Assembly: GCF_021277265.1 (NCBI RefSeq)
Contig: NZ_JAJSOH010000008.1
Location: 124,001-188,000 of the forward strand
Origin: Kineosporia rhizophila
GTDB taxonomy: Bacteria; Actinomycetota; Actinomycetes; Actinomycetales; Kineosporiaceae
Length of the DNA stretch: 64,000 nucleotides
Direction: 5' to 3'
Part shown: positions 44,928-53,758 of the stretch, piece after piece
Layout: each line of letters opens with the position of its first letter
How positions within the stretch are numbered: the stretch's first letter is position 1
Made by a program: the position numbers and the translations under genes
The notes under the pieces: generated by a model
Told to the model about the DNA's origin: nothing
The model's input: the letters and a program-made list of their open reading frames with translations, nothing else
The model's database searches: none

Positions 44928-45670
44928 GTCAGGAAGCAGCCCCCGCCGTGAAACTGCCCGTGCGGGTGGTGATCGTCGACGACCACCGGGTGTTCCGCAG
45001 CGGGGTGCGGGCCGAGCTCGCCCCGGCGGTCACCGACGGCCGGCTCGACATCGTCGGCGAGGCCGGCGACGTGGAGGAAGCGATCGCCGTGGTCGCCCGG
45101 CACCGGCCGGACGTGGTGCTGCTCGACGTGCACCTGCCGGGCGGCACGATGCGCCCGGGCGGGCGCGAGGTGCTCTCCCGCTCGGCCTCGCTGATCGGCA
45201 ACGGCAGCCTGGTCAGCTCCGGCCAGCCGGCCGAGAACAACGAGCCGGTCACCCGGTTCCTGGCGCTCAGCGTGTCCGACGCCGCCGAGGACGTGATCGC
45301 GGTGATCCGGGCCGGGGCGCGGGGTTACGTGACCAAGTCGATCACCGGCTCCGAGCTGATCGCCGCAGTGCTCACGGTGGCCTCGGGCGATGCGGTGTTC
45401 TCGCCCCGGCTGGCCGGTTTCGTGCTCGACGCGTTCGGCACCGGGGCCGGTGAGGTGGCGGCGGTCGACGACGAGCTGGACCGGCTGTCGGCGCGCGAGC
45501 GGGAAGTGATGCGGCTGATCGCCCGGGGCTACGCCTACAAGGAGGTGGCCAAGGAGCTGTTCATCTCGGTGAAGACGGTGGAGACCCACGTCTCGGCGGT
45601 GCTGCGCAAGCTCCAGCTCTCCAGCCGTCACGAGCTGACCCGGTGGGCGGCGGACCGACGACTGCTCTGA
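44924..45670 (+). CDS. LuxR/NarL-family response regulator
   Basis: 248 residues. Receiver with VVIVDDHRVFRSGV, phosphorylated Asp68 in VVLLDVHLPGG and Lys in YVTKSITG; it contains an insertion of about 25 residues between beta-3 and beta-4 (GGREVLSRSASLIGNGSLVS...). The LuxR HTH is LSAREREVMRLIARGYAYKEVAKELFISVKTVETHVSAVLRKLQ. GTG overlaps the kinase stop (GTGA), so kinase and regulator are co-translated. Likely controls the adjacent PspC operon. Confidence 0.92.
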   Translation: MSQEAAPAVKLPVRVVIVDDHRVFRSGVRAELAPAVTDGRLDIVGEAGDVEEAIAVVARHRPDVVLLDVHLPGGTMRPGGREVLSRSASLIGNGSLVSSGQPAENNEPVTRFLALSVSDAAEDVIAVIRAGARGYVTKSITGSELIAAVLTVASGDAVFSPRLAGFVLDAFGTGAGEVAAVDDELDRLSAREREVMRLIARGYAYKEVAKELFISVKTVETHVSAVLRKLQLSSRHELTRWAADRRLL

Positions 45671-45730
45671 CCTCCGCCAGGTTCGCGCTCTGGTCAAGGC
45701 TGTCGGTGCGGGCACGTAGGCTGATTTCCG

Positions 45731-48430
45731 ATGAGCACGCTATTCGACCTCCCCGACGAGACGCCGGCGCCCAAGGGGGCCGCCGCGGCCGAACCGGCTG
45801 CCCCGGCCACCCCGGCTGCCCGTGGGGCCGCGGCCGTCCGGGCGGCGGCCCGGGCAGCCAAGTCCGCCGCCGGTCCGGCACCGGCGGCTCAGGCGGCTCA
45901 GGCGGCGAGTCAGCCCGCCGCCCAGTCGGCGGTCCAGGCGGAGGTCCCGCTCGAGGTTGCGCCGAAGGTCGCGCCGGAGGTCGAGAAGGCGGTTCCCGAG
46001 GCAGCAGTGGAACTGTCGCCGAAGGAGAAGGCCCGGCAGCTCGCCGCCGAGCGTTCGGCCAAGCGCTACCCCCTGCCCAAGATCGCCAAGGGCGAGGAGG
46101 AGCAGGGCGGGGCGCCGCAGCGTGACCTGCGGGCGATCGCCCCCGACCTCGATCCGGACAAGCTGGTCGAGGGGCTGAACGAGCAGCAGGCCGCCGCGGT
46201 GCTGCACCGCGACTCACCGCTGCTGATCCTGGCCGGGGCCGGCTCGGGCAAGACCCGGGTGCTCACCCACCGCATCGGCTACCTGCTGGCCGCCCGCGGG
46301 GTGCGGCCCGGGCAGATCCTGGCCATCACCTTCACCAACAAGGCCGCGGCCGAGATGCGCGAGCGGGTGGCCACCATGGTCGGCCCGCGCGCCTCCTCGA
46401 TCTGGGTCTCCACCTTCCACAGCTCCTGCGTGCGCATCCTGCGCCGCGAGGCCACGCACGTGGGCCTGCGCTCCAACTTCTCGATCTACGACTCGGCCGA
46501 CTCGCAGCGGCTGATCGGCCTGGTCGCCCGCGAGCTCGACCTCGACCCGAAGAAGTACCCGCCGCGCGGGCTCGCCGCCCAGATCTCGAACCTGAAGAAC
46601 GAGCTGGTCGACGAGGAGACCAACTCCCACCGGATCGGCGAGGGCAACCCGGCCGAGCGCAACCTGGCCGAGGTCTACACCGGCTACCAGCGGCGGCTGC
46701 GCCAGGCCAACGCGCTCGACTTCGACGACCTGATCATGACCACGGTCAACATCCTGCAGGCCTTCCCCGAGGTGGCCGAGCAGTACCGGCGGCGGTTCCG
46801 GCACATCATGGTCGACGAGTACCAGGACACCAACCACGCCCAGTACGTGCTCATCCGCGAACTGGTCGGCGGCGAGACGGCCACCCAGCCCCGGCCGGCC
46901 AAGCCCGGCGAGCCGGAGCGGCCGCAGATCCCGATGGCCGAGCTCACCGTGGTGGGTGACGCCGACCAGTCGATCTACGCCTTCCGCGGCGCCTCGATCC
47001 GCAACATCATCGAGTTCGAGCTCGACTACCCGCAGGCCCGCACCATCATGCTGGAGCAGAACTACCGCTCCACCCAGACCATCCTGTCCGCGGCCAACGC
47101 GGTGATCGAGAACAACCCCGACCGCAAACCGAAGAAACTGTGGACGGCCGGGGCCGCCGGGGCGCAGATCACCGGTTACGTGGCCGACGACGAGCACGAC
47201 GAGGCCGCCTTCGTGGCCGAGGAGATCGAGCGGCTGGGCAAGAGCGACAAGGTCCGCCCGGGCGACGTGGCGGTGTTCTACCGCACCAACGCACAGTCCC
47301 GGGCCTTGGAAGAGGTGCTGGTCCGGGCCGGTCTGCCCTACAAGGTGGTCGGCGGCACCCGGTTCTACGAGCGCCGCGAGATCAAGGACGCCCTGGCCTA
47401 CCTGCGGGTGCTGGTGAACCCGTCCGACACGGTCAACCTGCGGCGCATCATCAACGTGCCCAAGCGCGGCATCGGCGACCGGGCCGAGGGCGCCCTGGTG
47501 GCGCTGGCCGACCGGGAGCGGATCTCGTTCGGCGACGCGCTGTTCCGCGCGCAGGAGGCGCCGGGCCTGGCCACCCGCTCGCTCACCGCCGTGAAGAAGT
47601 TCGCGCTCCTGCTCGACGAGCTGCGCACCCTGCTCGAGGGCGGCGCCGACCCGGCCATCGTGCTGCAGGCGGTGCTGGAGCAGACCGGCTACCTGGAAGA
47701 GCTGCAGAACAGCCACGACCCGCAGGACGAGACCCGGGTGGAGAACCTGGCCGAGCTGGTGGCCGTCACCCAGGAGTACGCCCGCACCACGCCCGACGGC
47801 AGCCTGCAGGACTTCCTCGAGCAGGTCTCGCTGGTGGCCGACGCCGACGAGATCCCCGACGAGGACGAGGACGAGGCCAAGCGCCGGGCCGACGAGGGGG
47901 TCATCACGCTGATGACCCTGCACACCGCCAAGGGCCTGGAGTTCCCGGTCGTCTTCCTCACCGGCATGGAGGACGGCGCGTTCCCGCACATGCGCTCGCT
48001 GCAGGAACCGAAGGAGCTCGCCGAGGAACGCCGCCTGGCCTACGTCGGCCTGACCCGGGCCGAAGAGCGGCTGTACATCACCCGCGCGGCCATCCGCAGC
48101 GCCTGGGGCCAGCCCAGCTACAACCCGCCCAGCCGGTTCCTCAACGAGGTCCCGCCCGGCCTCATCACCTGGCGGCGCAGCGAGTCCACCCAGATGCGGT
48201 CGCAGGCGAGCCCGGCCGTGGCCCGGCTCGCCGCCCGCCCGGGCGGCCGGGGGCCCGGCAACCGGCCGCTGATCAGCCTTTCCACCGGAGACCGGGTCAC
48301 CCACGACGCGTTCGGCATGGGCAAGGTGGTCGAGGTGGTCGGCGAGGGTGACAAGACGGTGGCGCACATCGACTTCGGTGGTGAGGTGAAACGCCTGCTG
48401 CTGCGCTACGCCCCGGTCACCAAGCTCTAG
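45731..48430 (+). CDS. uvrD: ATP-dependent DNA helicase UvrD1/PcrA
   Basis: Superfamily 1A helicase of nucleotide-excision repair and transcription-coupled repair. The first ~130 residues are an Ala/Pro-rich extension absent from most homologues. Then Q-motif LNEQQAAAV, Walker A LAGAGSGKTRVLTHR, Walker B VDEYQDTN, motif III VGDADQSIYAFRGA, motif IV EQNYRSTQTILSAAN and motif VI VGLTRAEERLYI. The C-terminal tail (DRVTHDAFGMGKVVEVVGEG...) is the RNA-polymerase-binding Tudor-like domain. The ATG follows TAGGCT (45717-45722) by 8 nt. Convergent with the GH3 gene, 2 bp apart. Confidence 0.96.
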   Translation: MSTLFDLPDETPAPKGAAAAEPAAPATPAARGAAAVRAAARAAKSAAGPAPAAQAAQAASQPAAQSAVQAEVPLEVAPKVAPEVEKAVPEAAVELSPKEKARQLAAERSAKRYPLPKIAKGEEEQGGAPQRDLRAIAPDLDPDKLVEGLNEQQAAAVLHRDSPLLILAGAGSGKTRVLTHRIGYLLAARGVRPGQILAITFTNKAAAEMRERVATMVGPRASSIWVSTFHSSCVRILRREATHVGLRSNFSIYDSADSQRLIGLVARELDLDPKKYPPRGLAAQISNLKNELVDEETNSHRIGEGNPAERNLAEVYTGYQRRLRQANALDFDDLIMTTVNILQAFPEVAEQYRRRFRHIMVDEYQDTNHAQYVLIRELVGGETATQPRPAKPGEPERPQIPMAELTVVGDADQSIYAFRGASIRNIIEFELDYPQARTIMLEQNYRSTQTILSAANAVIENNPDRKPKKLWTAGAAGAQITGYVADDEHDEAAFVAEEIERLGKSDKVRPGDVAVFYRTNAQSRALEEVLVRAGLPYKVVGGTRFYERREIKDALAYLRVLVNPSDTVNLRRIINVPKRGIGDRAEGALVALADRERISFGDALFRAQEAPGLATRSLTAVKKFALLLDELRTLLEGGADPAIVLQAVLEQTGYLEELQNSHDPQDETRVENLAELVAVTQEYARTTPDGSLQDFLEQVSLVADADEIPDEDEDEAKRRADEGVITLMTLHTAKGLEFPVVFLTGMEDGAFPHMRSLQEPKELAEERRLAYVGLTRAEERLYITRAAIRSAWGQPSYNPPSRFLNEVPPGLITWRRSESTQMRSQASPAVARLAARPGGRGPGNRPLISLSTGDRVTHDAFGMGKVVEVVGEGDKTVAHIDFGGEVKRLLLRYAPVTKL

Positions 48431-48432
48431 TT

Positions 48433-49701
48433 CTAGGAGTCGCAGGTCATCAGGCCGGCCTGCAACTTCAGGGTCAGCACCCGGGTCGCGGAGGCCTCCA
48501 CCTTGGCGGCGAACTCCTCGTCCTTGGCCGCCTTCGACGACAACGCCGTCATCATCGGGCGGGCCAGGTCCGCCTCCACGGTGAGCACCAGGTCACCCCC
48601 GGCCTCGACGAAGCGCACCGCGCGCTGGCCGGGGGCGACGTCGGCAACGGCCTTGGCCGCGCCCACGTCGTCGGTCATCACCACGCCCGAGAAGCCCATC
48701 TGCTCACGCAGCAGATCGGTGATCACCGCCGACGAGAACACCGCCCGGTTGTCCGGGTCGATCTGCTCGTAGGTGGCCGAGGACATCATCACCGCACCCG
48801 CCCCGGCGTTGATCCCGGCCCGGAAGGCCCCCAGGTACGGGTCGTCCACCGTGGTCTTCGTGTCCACCACGTCGCCGGAGAGGTCGGTGTTCAGCGGTAC
48901 CCGCCCCAGCCCGGGGAAGTGCTTCACGGTTGCGACCACCCCCTGCGAGCGCAGGGCCTCGGTGACCGTCGCCACCGCCTTGGCGACCGTTGCGCTGTCG
49001 GTGCCGTACTCACGTCCGTACTTACCGATCGGGGGGTTGCGGTTCTCGGTGCCGCTGGGCACCACGTCGGCCACCGGCGCCAGGTTCATCGAGATCCCGG
49101 CCTGGGCAAGGTCTTCGGCCCAGCTCTCGGTCTCCTCGGTCAGACGGGCCGAGTCCCACTCGCCCTGCGCGCGGGCCCGGGGCAGGTCGCCCCACCGGGA
49201 ACCGCGCAGCGACTGCACGGCCCCGCCCTCCTGGTCGATCGAGACCAGCGGCTCGATCTTCGCCCCGCCGGCCTCCATCGCCGGGATCCGGCCGATCTCC
49301 TTGAGCAGCCCGCCCGCGGAACGACCGCTGCGCCCGTGCAGGAACACCGAGCCCAGGTGATTGCGATTCACCACCGGCACCACTGCGTCCGCATCGGTCA
49401 GCGGGGTGCCGGCCATCACCAGCTGCCCGGCCTGCTCGGCGACGCTCATGGCCGACACCGCCGACTGCACGCAGGCGGTACCCGGATCGACGGTGGCCGT
49501 CGGCTGCGGGGATGCGGTGGGAGTGCTCGAAGCGGCGGGAAGGTCGCGGCTGTCGGCGGTGGGTGAGACACCGGGCTGCGCCTGCGGATCCTCCTCGCCG
49601 GCCGAGCAGCCGGACAGCACCAGACCGGTCGCCACCAGGCCGGCCAGTGCGCCTGCGCGCAGGAGAGGGTGCCGTCGTGGATGCCGGTAAGCCTCAGTCA
49701 C
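48433..49701 (-). CDS. Glycoside hydrolase family 3 lipoprotein (NagZ-like beta-N-acetylhexosaminidase)
   Basis: 422 residues. A signal peptide ends in the lipobox LVLSGC (lipidated Cys near residue 32), followed by a Ser/Thr/Pro linker to about 70. The GH3 domain has [28 protein letters not shown], the NagZ-type [13 protein letters not shown] and the likely nucleophile Asp in [12 protein letters not shown]. Cleaves N-acetylhexosamine from peptidoglycan fragments at the cell surface. GTG start. The two genes uvrD and this one meet tail to tail without space for a terminator. Confidence 0.9.
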   Translation of the reverse strand: MTEAYRHPRRHPLLRAGALAGLVATGLVLSGCSAGEEDPQAQPGVSPTADSRDLPAASSTPTASPQPTATVDPGTACVQSAVSAMSVAEQAGQLVMAGTPLTDADAVVPVVNRNHLGSVFLHGRSGRSAGGLLKEIGRIPAMEAGGAKIEPLVSIDQEGGAVQSLRGSRWGDLPRARAQGEWDSARLTEETESWAEDLAQAGISMNLAPVADVVPSGTENRNPPIGKYGREYGTDSATVAKAVATVTEALRSQGVVATVKHFPGLGRVPLNTDLSGDVVDTKTTVDDPYLGAFRAGINAGAGAVMMSSATYEQIDPDNRAVFSSAVITDLLREQMGFSGVVMTDDVGAAKAVADVAPGQRAVRFVEAGGDLVLTVEADLARPMMTALSSKAAKDEEFAAKVEASATRVLTLKLQAGLMTCDS

Positions 49702-49888
49702 CCCTGCAGCCTGTCATGTCCCTGGCCCCCCACTCCCGGTGAGGCGCCCCGCCACGGTGCCCACCCTCGTCCTCAAATTTCTGAACCATCACCGACGTGA
49801 CGCGCTACACGGCCGCTTGGTCCGGCACACCAACCTGTCCGGACTAGGCTCGACGACACAACCGTCCCCGTCGTTGAGGACCCCACCC

Positions 49889-51070
49889 GTGGATCTTTAC
49901 GAATACCAGGCTCGCGACCTGTTCGCGGCCCACGGCGTACCGGTGCTGGACGCCCTCGTGGCCGACACACCGGAACAGGCCGCCGAGGCCGCCAGCAAGC
50001 TTGAAGGCTCCGTAGTCGTCGTCAAGGCGCAGGTGAAGGCCGGTGGCCGGGGTAAGGCGGGCGGCGTCAAGCTCGCCAAGTCCCCCGAAGAGGCCGCCGA
50101 GCGCGCCAAGGACATTCTCGCGCTGACCATCAAGGACCTGCCGGTCCGCCGGGTCATGATCACCCAGGGCGCCGACATCGCCGAGGAGTACTACTTCTCG
50201 GTGCTGCTCGACCGGGCCAACCGTACCTACCTCGCCATGGCCTCCCGTGAGGGCGGCATGGAGATCGAGGAGCTTGCGGTCGAGCGCCCGGAGGCCCTGG
50301 CCCGCATCCCCGTCGACGCCATCACCGGCATCGACGCCGCGAAGGCTCAGGAGATCGTCGACGCCGCCGGGTTCGACGAGGCCGTCAAGCCGCAGATCGT
50401 CGAGGTCATCCAGAAGCTCTGGACCGTGTTCAAGTCCGAGGACGCGACCCTCGTCGAGGTCAACCCGCTGATCAAGAGCGGTGACGGCAAGATCGTCGCG
50501 CTCGACGGCAAGGTCTCGCTGGACGAGAACGCCGGCTTCCGCCACCCCGAGCACGAGGCCCTGGCCGACCAGGCCGCCGCCGACCCGCTCGAGGCGAAGG
50601 CCAAGGAGAAGAACCTCAACTACGTGAAGCTCGACGGCAACGTCGGCATCATCGGTAACGGCGCCGGGCTCGTGATGAGCACGCTCGACGTGGTCGCCTA
50701 CGCCGGTGAGCAGTTCGGTGGCTCGCGTCCGGCCAACTTCCTCGACATCGGCGGTGGCGCCAGCGCCGAGGTGATGGCCAACGGCCTGGAGATCATCCTC
50801 TCCGACCCGCAGGTGAAGTCGGTGTTCGTCAACGTTTTCGGCGGCATCACCGCCTGCGACGCGGTGGCGAACGGCATCGTGCAGGCCTTCCAGCTGCTGG
50901 AGTCCCGGGGCGAGAGCGTGACCCGCCCGCTGGTCGTCCGCCTCGACGGCAACAACGCCGAGCTGGGCCGGCAGATCCTCACCGACGCCGGGCTCGCGGG
51001 CCTGGAGCAGGTGGACACGATGGACGGCGCCGCCTCCCGCGCGGCCGAGCTCGCAGCCAAGGGAGCCTGA
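49889..51070 (+). CDS. sucC: Succinyl-CoA synthetase beta subunit
   Basis: ADP/GDP-forming ligase of the TCA cycle. ATP-grasp domain begins [36 protein letters not shown] binds nucleotide; [20 protein letters not shown] and [12 protein letters not shown] form the CoA-ligase domain. The GTG at 49889 has GAGGA upstream and gives 393 residues, the family length; the long frame from 49739 is not used. Three bases separate it from sucD. Confidence 0.97.
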   Translation: MDLYEYQARDLFAAHGVPVLDALVADTPEQAAEAASKLEGSVVVVKAQVKAGGRGKAGGVKLAKSPEEAAERAKDILALTIKDLPVRRVMITQGADIAEEYYFSVLLDRANRTYLAMASREGGMEIEELAVERPEALARIPVDAITGIDAAKAQEIVDAAGFDEAVKPQIVEVIQKLWTVFKSEDATLVEVNPLIKSGDGKIVALDGKVSLDENAGFRHPEHEALADQAAADPLEAKAKEKNLNYVKLDGNVGIIGNGAGLVMSTLDVVAYAGEQFGGSRPANFLDIGGGASAEVMANGLEIILSDPQVKSVFVNVFGGITACDAVANGIVQAFQLLESRGESVTRPLVVRLDGNNAELGRQILTDAGLAGLEQVDTMDGAASRAAELAAKGA

Positions 51071-51073
51071 GCG

Positions 51074-51961
51074 ATGGCGATCTTCATCGACGAGAACAGC
51101 AAGGTCATCGTCCAGGGCCTGACCGGCTCCGAGGGCAAGAAGCACGCCCAGCTGATGCTGAAGTCGGGCACCCAGATCGTCGGCGGCGTGAACCCGCGCA
51201 AGGCCGGCACCACGGTCGAGTTCGAGGGTGGCGTGTCCGTGCCGGTGTTCGGCACGGTCGCCGAGGCGATCAAGGAGACCGGCGCCGACGTCAGCGTCAT
51301 CTTCGTGCCCGCCGCCTTCACCAAGGCCGCGGCGTACGAGGCGATCGACGCGGGCATCCCGCTGGCCGTGGTGATCACCGAGGGCGTGCCGGTGCACGAC
51401 ACCGCCGACTTCTATCAGCACGCGGTCAACTCCGGCACCACCCGGCTGATCGGGCCGAACTGCCCGGGCCTGATCAGCCCCGGCAAGTCGAACGTCGGCA
51501 TCATCCCGGCCAGCATCACCGGCCCGGGCCCGATCGGGCTGGTCAGCAAGAGCGGCACGCTGACCTACCAGATGATGTACGAGCTGCGGGACATCGGCTT
51601 CTCGTCCGGCGTGGGCATCGGTGGTGACCCGGTGATCGGGACCACCCACATCGACGCGCTCGCCGCGTTCGAGGCCGACCCGGAGACCAAGGCGATCGTG
51701 ATGATCGGCGAGATCGGTGGCGACGCCGAGGAGCGGGCCGCGGCCTACATCAAGGAGCACGTGACCAAGCCGGTCGTCGGCTACGTCGCGGGTTTCACCG
51801 CCCCCGAGGGCAAGACGATGGGCCACGCGGGCGCGATCGTGTCCGGCTCGTCGGGCACCGCGCAGGCGAAGAAGGAGGCCCTCGAGGCCGCCGGGGTGAA
51901 GGTCGGCAAGACGCCGAGCGAAACCGCCCAGCTGATGCGGGAGATCGTCAGCGCTCTCTGA
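51074..51961 (+). CDS. sucD: Succinyl-CoA synthetase alpha subunit
   Basis: 295 residues. Rossmann CoA-binding domain ([35 protein letters not shown]) and the phosphohistidine His251 in [15 protein letters not shown]. Forms the heterotetramer with SucC. Followed by a strong terminator. Confidence 0.97.
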   Translation: MAIFIDENSKVIVQGLTGSEGKKHAQLMLKSGTQIVGGVNPRKAGTTVEFEGGVSVPVFGTVAEAIKETGADVSVIFVPAAFTKAAAYEAIDAGIPLAVVITEGVPVHDTADFYQHAVNSGTTRLIGPNCPGLISPGKSNVGIIPASITGPGPIGLVSKSGTLTYQMMYELRDIGFSSGVGIGGDPVIGTTHIDALAAFEADPETKAIVMIGEIGGDAEERAAAYIKEHVTKPVVGYVAGFTAPEGKTMGHAGAIVSGSSGTAQAKKEALEAAGVKVGKTPSETAQLMREIVSAL

Positions 51962-51972
51962 CGCTTGCGGTT

Positions 51973-52021
51973 TTTGGCCGCAGGGCAGCCGATGGTGGGC
52001 TCCCTGCGGCCAAACCTTTTT
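51973..52021 (+). terminator. Rho-independent terminator of sucCD
   Basis: TTTGGCCGCAGGG (51973-51985) pairs perfectly with CCCTGCGGCCAAA (52002-52014), followed by CCTTTTT. It begins 12 bp after the sucD stop. Confidence 0.93.
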
Positions 52022-52168
52022 AGGACGTTTGTGGGCCTGCTCGCGGGGAGCGGCGAGTTCGGGGGTGGCGGCTCGCGGGTCGAGCGGTACGCCCCAAAAC
52101 TGTGACTCGTCACGGATCTGGCGACACCCCCGTGGAAGTCCCACGTCAGGGGCGTTTCCTCGACCAGC

Positions 52169-53755
52169 ATGACGGGGATGAGCACCGTACGGGAACGCAT
52201 CGGCCTCCGCCCCGGCACGCCCCCGGCTCCGGTGGTGGCCGGGCCGGGCCGGCGCCCGAACATGGTGCTCTACTCCGCCGTCGTGGCTGTTCAGGCGGCC
52301 CTGGCCTCACTCGTGGTGGTGATGGTGCCGGTGGTGCTGGCCTGGGCCACGGCCTCGTACAGCCGGGCCCCCTGGACCGACGTGGTCCAGCTGGGGATCG
52401 GCGCCTGGCTGCTCGGGCACCACGTCGGCATCGTGATCCCGGACGGGCACATCGGGCTGGTCCCGATCGGCCTGCTGCTGATCCCGGTGGTCAGCTGCTG
52501 GTTCGGCGGGGTTCGGCTGGCCCGGGGACTGGACCCGAACACCGACCAGATCCGCGAGGGAATCGGCCGGGCCCGCCCCCGGGCGCCCCGGCCGAAGGCG
52601 ATGGCGGTGTTCGCGTTCAGCTATGCGGGCACGGTGACGGCGATGGCCACGCTGGTGACGACCTCGCAGGTCCGCCCCCTGCTGGGCCAGGCGTTCGCCG
52701 GCGCGATGGTGATCGTCTGCCTGGCCGGCGCGGCGGGGATGGCCGCCTGGGTGGGCGGGGGAGTGATCCCCGGGCTGCGCCTGCTGGTGGACAAGTCTCG
52801 CGCGCCCAAGGTGATCCGCCGCTGCTTCCGGCCAGTTCTGCTGGGGCTCGCGGTGCAGCTCGCCGCGGCTCTGGTGCTCTTCGTCGTGGCCACCGTGCTG
52901 GGCTGGGACCGGGTCACGCAGCTGCATTCAGCGCTCGCCCCGGGCGTGGTCGGCGGGATCGTGCTGACCCTGGGGCAGTTGCTCGTGGTGCCGAACCTGA
53001 CGATCTGGTCCGGCTCCTATGCGGCGGGGGCAGGCTTCTCGGTGGGGGAGGGCACCACTGTGGCCCCCGGCCAGCTCGACGTCGGGGCGTTGCCGGCGCT
53101 GCCCGTCCTGGGCGCCCTGCCCTCCGCCCCCGGCCCGGAAACGCTCTGGTTGCTGATGGCGATCCCGGTGCTGGGCGGCCTGGTGACCGGTTACCGCGTG
53201 CTGCGGATGCCTCTCGGCCGCAACCTGATCCACATTGACGCCTCGCCCACCCGCCGGATGATCGAGCGGGTGCCCCATCATGTGCGCGTACCCCTGGTCC
53301 GCGCGGTCGTTGCCGGTCTGCTCATGGTTCTCGCCTGGACCCTGCTCGGCTGGCTTTCCGGTGGTGCGGCCGGGCCCGGCCGGCTCGACGTGATGGGGCC
53401 CGACGTCCCGACACTGGCTCTGTTCATGGCGGCCGAGGCTGGTGGCGCGATCGTGCTTACGGTGGCTGTCGGGCTCGTGGTGCGTCGTCTCATCGGGTCA
53501 CGTAAGAGCGCTGCTGCTGACGTGCCGATGTCTGGTGGTACCCCGGGCCGCGGTATCCCGCGTCCGGCCCGGACTCCCGCCGAAGGGCTGCTCGTGTCCG
53601 GCATCGCTGATGCCCCGGGTGCCTCGGCCACGGCGGCGGGGACGGCCAAGAAGCCGGCCTCGCTGGCCGATGTGGGGGCGGACCCGCTGGCCTGGCTGGA
53701 CCGGCCCGGGCCGGGCCCGCGCAAACGCACGGACCCGCCCCGCCACGCCTCCTGA
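52169..53755 (+). CDS. DUF6350 (PerM-like) polytopic membrane protein
   Basis: 528 residues with about nine hydrophobic helices (e.g. VVAVQAALASLVVVMVPVVL, IGLVPIGLLLIPVVSCW, LLGLAVQLAAALVLFVVATV, VRAVVAGLLMVLAWTLLGWL) and a cytoplasmic Pro/Arg-rich C-terminus. Gene order before purN and purH equals that of perM (Rv0955) in Mycobacterium, whose product supports cell division and persistence. ATG at 52169 (a second at 52178 is equally possible). The link to PerM rests on synteny and topology. Confidence 0.8.
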   Translation: MTGMSTVRERIGLRPGTPPAPVVAGPGRRPNMVLYSAVVAVQAALASLVVVMVPVVLAWATASYSRAPWTDVVQLGIGAWLLGHHVGIVIPDGHIGLVPIGLLLIPVVSCWFGGVRLARGLDPNTDQIREGIGRARPRAPRPKAMAVFAFSYAGTVTAMATLVTTSQVRPLLGQAFAGAMVIVCLAGAAGMAAWVGGGVIPGLRLLVDKSRAPKVIRRCFRPVLLGLAVQLAAALVLFVVATVLGWDRVTQLHSALAPGVVGGIVLTLGQLLVVPNLTIWSGSYAAGAGFSVGEGTTVAPGQLDVGALPALPVLGALPSAPGPETLWLLMAIPVLGGLVTGYRVLRMPLGRNLIHIDASPTRRMIERVPHHVRVPLVRAVVAGLLMVLAWTLLGWLSGGAAGPGRLDVMGPDVPTLALFMAAEAGGAIVLTVAVGLVVRRLIGSRKSAAADVPMSGGTPGRGIPRPARTPAEGLLVSGIADAPGASATAAGTAKKPASLADVGADPLAWLDRPGPGPRKRTDPPRHAS

Positions 53756-53758
53756 GAC

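Noticed and set aside
46214..48367. 717-codon minus-strand frame opposite uvrD
   Set aside because: Antisense of a clear helicase gene; composition is typical of shadow frames.
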